NCBI RefSeq assembly: GCF_001949145.1
Contig: NW_019091559.1
Span: 685,711-697,730 of the forward strand
DNA length: 12,020 nt
From: Acanthaster planci
Lineage: Eukaryota; Echinodermata; Asteroidea; Valvatida; Acanthasteridae
Direction: 5' to 3'
Program-made: the position numbers and the translations under genes
Notes under the pieces: generated by a model
What the model was told of the DNA's origin: nothing
What the model saw: the letters and a program-made list of their open reading frames with translations, nothing else
Database searches by the model: none
Shown here: in pieces, positions 8,101-12,020 of the stretch
How positions within the stretch are numbered: the stretch's first letter is position 1
How the letters are laid out: each line of letters starts with the position of its first letter

Positions 8101-11100
8101 TTGTCTGATTCAGCGTGGTTCCACTTCCAATTTTCTTTTCCTTTCATCTCAGGGCATTAAGGCTCGTGTGTATGAGACCTTTGTCGTTCTGATCATTCTT
8201 GGCCTGCTAGTCTTTGGCATGGTGTGGGTAGCATCAGCTATCATGGACAGTGATTCTTCCAGTCGAGAAACACTCTCAAGTACGTACAGTGTAGGTAGCT
8301 AGTGAGACTATTAGATCCATGCACAAGCTGTTGGGAGTGCTTTTGGATCCTACTAACAATCGCCATGGTTGGGCAGTGTTGCAACAGGTTTCAAACAAAG
8401 GCATTGTGGAAGTGCATATTAACATTGGTTGTTGTGATATTCATCAGCTTGGATGTTTGGTCTGTTAATTTTCTCCCCTGAAGATTTCTGTAAAATTTGA
8501 CTAAATACATGTATGTAGGGTTGATATTTTGGAGGGGAAGTTTAGCTGTGGTATACCTCAGTGACGAAGAGGACTTTTCTTTCTGTCTGAACCATTTTTT
8601 TGGTTGAGCATTTCCTTATCTGACCTTTGTTTTCCCTGTTTGCTTTCTAGGAGTGTGGTCCTATCTTCCATATCTGTACACATGCATCTCTCTGCTGGGT
8701 GTTCTCATGTTACTGAGTAAGTTAGGGAAAGAATTGAAGTTGATCTGATCAATTTAGAAGTTGTTTGAAATGTGTAAGGACTTAATTGCTTGGTACTGTA
8801 CCAGTACGTATTTATGGACAGGCTAAATTGTATTTAGAAACAGTATGGAATCATGAGAATATGTGGGAAACCAAGTTTGAAAACTGAATAAGATAAAGTT
8901 CTTTACAAAACCTATGTCAGTTATGTTGAAACTGTAATCATGTATTTTCCTCCTTTAAGAATGAATTTGTTTTGAATAAACTGATTGTGATAAATCAGTG
9001 TGCTCTAATGTGCTCTTGTAGCCTGTTAAATTAATGTGGGAATTCAGAAATAAATTCTTTTGTTTGTTGTTTTTACCATCTGTTGTCTGTTCTCCATTGA
9101 TAGTATCTACACCACTGGGCTTCACCAGGATGTTTTCAGTGATTGGTCAGCTTGTCGTCAAACCACAGTTTATGGAGAATCTAGAGGAGGAATATCATCT
9201 AGCCAAGTTTGAGGAGGATGATTTGTTGAGAAAGATGCAAGGTCAGTGAGAATAAAAAGACCTGATTCAAAATCTTATGGTTGGTTCTTTCGCCTTAATC
9301 TGTGGAAAAGGATTGCAGTGTTTAGAGTTTACTCAGGTTTTGAAATCAATCCTGAAAAATTCAGCGTGAAATTTTGACCTAAGAAAACCTGTGTAGATAA
9401 ACTTTAAAGCTTCATGTTTGTCATTCACTTAGTTTTTGAGAGTTTCAGTATTTTTGTTTTCGTTGTAAAAATACACCAGAAAGTCCCATTATTCATTTGT
9501 TATGGCAACATTATTTCATTCAGGAAAATGACTGCCAACTTACTAATTAGTAATGTATTAATGTTTTTGTCTTTAATCAATATTTTTAGGGTACATATAC
9601 AGGAAGAATGAATGCATTTAATTAAACATTGATTTATTCTGTAGGCTCAGAGTCCAGTGCTGTGTACTCCATTGAACATACAAATGGACAGACTGAATTG
9701 AGGCAGCGACTGGCCGAAGTGCAGCGAGACCGCAAGGTACTAGACAGGAGGCGGAAGGCATCTTCATGGCAACGTAACCTTGGTTACCCCTTGCTCTGGA
9801 TTCTTCTCTTTGCCTTGACAGTCTTGTCGCTCTGTGTTGTAGGCTGGAACATATTCCGTCTGCTGTTTGGAATTGGCTTTTTCTCTGTTAGCATCAAGGT
9901 GAGATTTTATGAATGATAACTTCCACAAATCCACCGAAAGCTATTTCACAGGTTTTAGAAAATTGAGATTTGCATAGTCAGATTGTCACTATTACTGATC
10001 ATTAGGGTTGCTGGCATGGTATTGCATGGTCTGACAGTGGGATAAAAAAGTTCTACATGAGCAATTCCATCAAAGTGATTTTTTTTTTTGATTTTTTTTA
10101 AATCTTAGGAAGCTGGTCTGGGGAAAGTGTCTCTGTCAATGCTGGGGTCGTTTGGAGCTCTCATCGAGGTCACACTGATCTGGTATCCTTTAACAATCAG
10201 ACAAGAATGTATTGTGCAACATTTTAAGACTACCATCTGATGATTAGAAACAAGATTTTAATATTCTAGTAGCAGAAGCTTGAGAAGTGTGAGTTTGTAT
10301 CGGGGAAAGGATTGGAGTCATGGACTTTGGTACTTGGCTTTATTCACATGTCGGCCATCTTGAATTGAAAATAAAAAGATCCCTGTAAAAATTGTAAAAA
10401 ACAAAAATGTGTGAGAATGAAAATGATGCAACAGGCCAAGAGTATATAGATTTCCATTCTCAGTCCCATTGCAGTGGGGAGTTTGAAATTATTGATATAA
10501 AGTAATTTCACCTTTACTGTCCAAATTAAAGATTTTCTAAAATGAGGTTGTAATTGTGATTATATCGGTACCAAAATAGTCAGGCACCTCCCTATTTCAG
10601 AGGGTGCCCAAAATGTAGTGGAGTTTGGGATCCAAAATGAACCAAAATGGCTGTCTCATGAATAAAGCTCATTAGAGGAGGTTTTATCCCATCAGAACAT
10701 TCTAAGTATTCCAAGTTGACAGACACATCCTAAATACATGTAGCTAGCCATCCCAGCCAAACATTGTTTGCACCTTAACTAACCAACCTGTCAGCTATCT
10801 GATGCTAGCATCCGTTGTAGGCTTCTACACTGTTCCATTCTTCCGATCACTAGTCCCTCGGGTAAAGGACACCCCTATGACCAAAGTCATCGCTAACTGT
10901 CTAGTCATATTGATTCTGAGCTCAGCGCTACCACTGCTGTCTAGAACACTGGGTAAGTGTCAACTCTTGTAATGGTTTGTGTACACCAGAGACCTAAGCA
11001 TCAGCTAGAGCTTTGAAGCTGCATGTCAGAAAATGTGTTCTTGGACACATCACTGACCTAAATATTGGCTTGTCTAATGATACAGAGTTTGACACCAGAA

Positions 11101-11565
11101 GTTGAGAGAATGTTTTGAAACGCTGCTGTTTGTGGTAGTTTTCAGTGCTAGAAAATGATGTTGGCCTTATAAATGCAGAGTGGATTAATCTGCAAGTTAA
11201 ATACTGTTATACATGGATTTGTGTAATGGTTTTGGACAGGTGTCACAAGCTATGATCTGATTGGTGAGTTTGGCCGTTCTGATTGGCTTCAGAACTTCTA
11301 TCTTGTGATTGGCTACAATCTACTGTTCAGCATTCTGACGTCATCCTGCCTGCTGAACAAGTTCACATCCACTGTCCGTGTTTACATCCAGCATAGTGTG
11401 GCACAGTATGTCCACAATGTACGAGAAGCCAACCACTTCAGGACCTCGTCGTTTTGGTCACAGAAATCACAGAATGGAAACACAGCACATGTTAAAGGGA
11501 CCAATGGGGTCACAGCGGTGGATACTGGTGCTATGAACGGTGGGCTAAGTACTAAAAGTGAATAA
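5037..11565 (+). CDS. LMBR1: LMBR1/LMBR1L-family multi-pass membrane protein, split gene, 5' end missing
   Basis: Joined exons: 5037-5130, 5721-5894, 6565-6668, 8153-8279, 8651-8716, 9104-9241, 9645-9898, 10109-10182, 10795-10952, 11240-11565. They total 1515 nt, giving 504 residues and a TAA stop (residue 1 is Ile at 5037). Nine hydrophobic segments fit the nine-helix topology expected of the family: about 3-18, 43-66, 91-113, 133-155, 172-190, 283-305, 334-356, 375-393 and 416-435. A charged loop of about 85 residues (197-280), with a probable coiled coil near 250-268, separates helices 5 and 6, as in LMBR1. The vertebrate proteins are about 490 residues. LMBR1L is described as a lipocalin-1 receptor and as a modulator of Wnt signalling; LMBR1 is known mainly for hosting a limb enhancer. 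The biochemical role here is unknown. The N-terminal exon is missing and the C-terminal tail is longer than in the human proteins. Family assignment is very secure; LMBR1 versus LMBR1L is not resolvable and the gene is probably pre-duplication. Confidence 0.95.
5131..5720 (+). other. Intron (phase 1) between LMBR1 exons a and b
   Basis: Intron of 590 bp with U2-type ends GTGAGT...TTGCAG. It holds a TACATG/TACGTA cluster at 5588-5658 and a TACCGGTA-type palindrome near 5433. No other feature is seen. Confidence 0.93.
5715..5723 (+). promoter_or_regulatory. NAGNAG tandem 3' splice acceptor
   Basis: The sequence TTGCAGCAG offers two acceptors three bases apart, AG at 5719-5720 and at 5722-5723. 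With the previous exon ending in a single G of phase 1, the upstream choice codes Ser-Ala-Asp-Ala and the downstream choice Ser-Asp-Ala. Both keep the frame. Tandem acceptors of this form are often spliced both ways. Which one dominates here cannot be told from sequence. Confidence 0.7.
5721..5894 (+). CDS. LMBR1: LMBR1 exon b: second helix and conserved loop
   Basis: Encodes residues 32 (split) to 90 (split). It contains the conserved DAIV segment, helix 2 (about 43-66) ending in LLLPFSI, then SNEVL and the family signature RWLNGSLIHG. Both flanking introns are phase 1. The acceptor TTTTTGCAG is followed at once by a second CAG, making a tandem NAGNAG site: using 5720 gives Ala-Asp at the junction, using 5723 gives Asp only. 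The donor is ATG/GTATGC at 5895. Confidence 0.96.
5895..6564 (+). other. Intron (phase 1) between LMBR1 exons b and c
   Basis: Intron of 670 bp, GTATGC...CTCTAG. The open frame at 6169-6384 inside it has no family similarity and is taken as chance. A TACCGGTA palindrome lies near 6100-6107. Nothing else is seen. Confidence 0.93.
6565..6668 (+). CDS. LMBR1: LMBR1 exon c: third helix
   Basis: Encodes residues 90 (completed) to 124. Helix 3 (about 91-113) has the conserved LWNL, LFSNLSLF and LMPFAYF elements. It is followed by ESEGFAG, one of the best conserved motifs in the family. The acceptor is TCTCTAG at 6564 and the donor AAG/GTATGT at 6669, leaving a phase-0 junction. The residues are closer to vertebrate LMBR1L here than to LMBR1, from memory of those proteins. 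Confidence 0.96.
6669..8152 (+). other. Intron (phase 0) between LMBR1 exons c and d, the longest found
   Basis: Intron of 1484 bp, GTATGT...TCTCAG. It contains scattered TACATG repeats (6720-6737, 7014-7040, 7083-7094, 7158-7174) and the 47-bp tandem duplication at 8015-8108. The open frames at 6776-6976, 7041-7298, 7714-7902 and 7950-8147 show no recognisable protein. No enhancer-like conserved block can be judged from one sequence. Confidence 0.93.
8015..8108. repeat. Tandem duplication, 2 x 47 bp
   Basis: Copies at 8015-8061 and 8062-8108 share TTAACAAAC-GCTG-AAGTATCCA-AGCCAT-GACA and end in TCTGA, with about nine substitutions. The same 12-base motif, TTCA(C/G)CGTGGTT, borders the pair on both sides (7996-8007 and 8109-8120), so the duplicated unit may have been larger or part of an older array. 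It lies just before the polypyrimidine tract of exon d. Confidence 0.85.
8153..8279 (+). CDS. LMBR1: LMBR1 exon d: fourth helix
   Basis: Encodes residues 125-166 plus one base. It opens with the conserved GIKAR-VYET stretch. Helix 4 (about 133-155) runs into GMVWVASAI, a family signature, and ends in a polar SDSSSRETLS loop. The acceptor is a pyrimidine-rich tract ending CATCTCAG at 8152. The donor is CAA/GTACGT at 8280, with phase 1. A 47-bp tandem duplication ends about 45 bases before this exon. Confidence 0.96.
8280..8650 (+). other. Intron (phase 1) between LMBR1 exons d and e
   Basis: Intron of 371 bp, GTACGT...TTCTAG, U2-type, with a pyrimidine-rich 3' end. Nothing else is seen. Confidence 0.93.
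8651..8716 (+). CDS. LMBR1: LMBR1 exon e: fifth helix (66-bp exon)
   Basis: Small exon encoding residues 167 (completed) to 188, plus the first base of 189. It holds YLPYLY-CISL-G, which is strongly conserved in LMBR1 and LMBR1L, and most of helix 5. The acceptor is TTTCTAG at 8650 and the donor TGA/GTAAGT at 8717. Both flanking introns are phase 1, so skipping it would keep the frame but destroy helix 5. It is too short to be picked up as an open frame alone; splice signals, phase and homology identify it. Confidence 0.94.
   Translation, partial: ECGPIFHICTHASLCWVFSCY
8717..9103 (+). other. Intron (phase 1) between LMBR1 exons e and f
   Basis: Intron of 387 bp, GTAAGT...TGATAG, U2-type. 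An ATG at 9034 opens a frame into the next exon but lies inside the intron and is not taken as a start. Nothing else is seen. Confidence 0.92.
9104..9241 (+). CDS. LMBR1: LMBR1 exon f: start of the long charged loop
   Basis: Encodes residues 189 (completed) to 234 plus one base. STPLGFTRMFSVIGQLVVKP (190-209) is the conserved stretch after helix 5. The rest is acidic and mixed-charge (ENLEEEY, KFEEDDLLRK), matching the poorly conserved central loop of the family. The acceptor is CATTGATAG at 9103 and the donor G/GTCAGT at 9242. Both flanking introns are phase 1, so it is a symmetric exon. Confidence 0.95.
9242..9644 (+). other. Intron (phase 1) between LMBR1 exons f and g
   Basis: Intron of 403 bp, GTCAGT...CTGTAG, U2-type and AT-rich. 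The open frame at 9414-9611 inside it is not supported by any similarity. Confidence 0.93.
9645..9898 (+). CDS. LMBR1: LMBR1 exon g: coiled-coil loop and sixth helix
   Basis: Encodes residues 235 (completed) to 319. Residues about 250-268 (TELRQRLAEVQRDRKVLDRR) have the heptad-like spacing of a short coiled coil. Next come RRKASSWQRNLGYPL, nearly identical to the vertebrate proteins, and helix 6 (about 283-305). The loop that follows (RLLFGIGFFSVSIK, 306-319) is hydrophobic, whereas vertebrate members have an acidic then Pro/Gly-rich sequence of the same length. The acceptor is TTCTGTAG at 9644 and the donor AAG/GTGAGA at 9899 (phase 0). Confidence 0.96.
10109..10182 (+). CDS. LMBR1: LMBR1 exon h: first part of seventh helix
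   Basis: Encodes residues 320-343 plus two bases of 344. LG-VSLS-LGSFGALIEV aligns well with LMBR1L. Helix 7 begins here and is completed by the next exon. The acceptor has a long T tract ending AAATCTTAG at 10108. The exon ends TG/GTATCCTTT: the donor is of U12 type, so this exon and the next are very probably joined by the minor spliceosome (phase 2). Confidence 0.94.
10183..10794 (+). other. U12-type (minor spliceosome) intron
   Basis: Intron of 612 bp. It starts GTATCCTTT, an exact match to the U12-type 5' splice-site consensus RTATCCTTT. It ends ACCTTAACTAACCAACCTG then TCAG: the CACCTTAACT at 10771-10780 fits the U12 branch-site consensus TTCCTTAACT at 8 of 10 bases. The branch A (10777 or 10778) lies 16-17 bases before the exon, within the narrow range expected of U12 introns, and there is no polypyrimidine tract. 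The phase is 2. The body holds a degenerate inverted repeat (10336-10660). Confidence 0.92.
10336..10660. repeat. Degenerate inverted repeat inside the U12-type intron
   Basis: GGCTTTATTCA..TG....GCCAT-TT near 10336-10362 is the inverted counterpart of AAAATGGC....CATGAATAAAGC near 10634-10660. Weaker matching, including GATCCC, continues inward. The span is about 325 bp. It could be an old MITE, but the arms are short and no target duplication was found, so confidence is low. Confidence 0.4.
10795..10952 (+). CDS. LMBR1: LMBR1 exon i: helices seven and eight
   Basis: Encodes residues 344 (completed) to 396 plus one base. YLMLASVVGFYTVPFF corresponds to the YLMVSSVVGFYS region of vertebrate LMBR1. 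It is followed by DTPMTKVIANC and helix 8 with LSSALPLLSRTL, a strongly conserved block. The acceptor AACCTGTCAG at 10794 lacks a polypyrimidine tract but has a U12-type branch site just upstream. The donor is G/GTAAGT at 10953 (phase 1). Confidence 0.95.
11240..11565 (+). CDS. LMBR1: LMBR1 terminal coding exon: ninth helix and C-terminal tail
   Basis: Encodes residues 397 (completed) to 504 and the TAA stop at 11563-11565. The opening GVTSYDLIGEFGRSDWLQNFY matches the vertebrate G-TRFDLLGDFGRFNWLGNFY block. Helix 9 is about 416-435, then KFTSTVR as in LMBR1. The remaining tail is polar, Ser/Asn/Gly/Thr-rich and about 25 residues longer than the human tail as I recall it, with no recognisable motif. 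The acceptor is TTGGACAG at 11239. Confidence 0.96.
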
Positions 11566-12020
11566 GGTATGGTTTGATGTGGTATTGTAGTCATGGTATC
11601 TGTTCACTCCTTTGGCTTGTTAAAGTACTAGTGTTATTATTATTCACAATGAACCAACTTAACCTCCTCAAGTCAACGCAGCATGCAATATTTGTACTTT
11701 TATGCCACATTTTCCAATCTGCACATGTTTATTAAGAGTTGGGTAATACAGTCTTGCTTGCCATTGAGAACTGTATGCAGTGCTCTTTATATCAATTGAA
11801 ATTAGGCGTCCTGTTCCTGGTATCTACAAGAACCTGTATCTACAGCTAAAGGCCACAGTATAACAGAAGTACCAGCTGTGTATCATGCAATGTGCTTCTG
11901 AACCTTCATATCAAGAGAGGATAAGCCTTAAATGCGGATTACACTGAAAAGCAATAATGATATTTCCAGCACATGCTGCATGCTTGATTGGGTAGAAAGG
12001 TTGAAGTAAGGTAGGTCTAT
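11566..12020 (+). other. 3' UTR or downstream sequence
   Basis: Follows the TAA stop directly. No AATAAA or ATTAAA was found before the window ends, so the polyadenylation site either uses a variant signal or lies beyond 12020. No open frame, RNA gene or repeat of note is seen. Confidence 0.6.

Noticed and set aside
6669-8152. Possibility that an intron harbours the Shh limb enhancer (ZRS) known from vertebrate LMBR1
   Set aside because: That enhancer is a vertebrate feature, and I see no sequence here that I could match to it. An invertebrate would not be expected to have it.
10233-10255. CTGATGA...GAAAC resembling a hammerhead ribozyme core
   Set aside because: Only three bases separate CTGATGA from GAAA, so stem II cannot form, and the other stems are absent.

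Overview
This is eukaryotic, intron-rich genomic DNA, probably from a marine invertebrate. Its protein-coding content is a single split gene on the + strand, running from about 5037 to the stop codon at 11565. I place ten exons. Their joined reading frame is 504 codons plus a stop, and phase is kept across all nine internal splice junctions. The product is clearly an LMBR1/LMBR1L-family (limb region 1 protein / lipocalin-1-interacting receptor) multi-pass membrane protein. It carries family hallmarks such as LLLPFSI, RWLNGSLIHG, ESEGFAG, WVASAI, YLPYLY, QLVVKP, RRKASSWQRNL, LSSALP and SRTLG. It shares some residues with vertebrate LMBR1 and others with LMBR1L, as expected of an unduplicated invertebrate orthologue. 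The first coding exon (start codon plus about 20 residues) was not found. It lies either somewhere in 1-5036 or upstream of the window.

Layout: 1-163 is a tandem repeat of about 59 bp cut by the window edge. 166-2264 is AT-rich DNA with no gene I can support. 2265-3070 is a non-autonomous foldback/MITE-like element with terminal inverted repeats of about 130 bp. 3246-3434 is a second, smaller hairpin-forming inverted repeat. 3620-4790 is dominated by arrays of the self-complementary hexamer TACATG. These arrays create many spurious open frames on both strands. 5037-11565 holds the gene, with introns of 210 to 1484 bp. 11566-12020 is 3' UTR or downstream DNA with no clear AATAAA.

The most interesting signal is the intron at 10183-10794. 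It has a canonical U12-type 5' splice site (GTATCCTTT) and a U12-type branch site (CCTTAAC) 16 bases before its AG, so it is very probably removed by the minor spliceosome while the other eight internal introns look U2-type. Also notable are a NAGNAG tandem acceptor that would add or drop one residue in the first cytosolic/extracellular loop, and a 47-bp tandem duplication just upstream of one acceptor.

Organism: the gene structure, the high density of TACATG and TACCGGTA palindromes, the short to medium introns and the protein's deuterostome-like similarity suggest a marine deuterostome invertebrate (echinoderm, hemichordate or lancelet type). This is an inference from pattern, not an identification. 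I see no bacterial, viral or new multi-gene system here.
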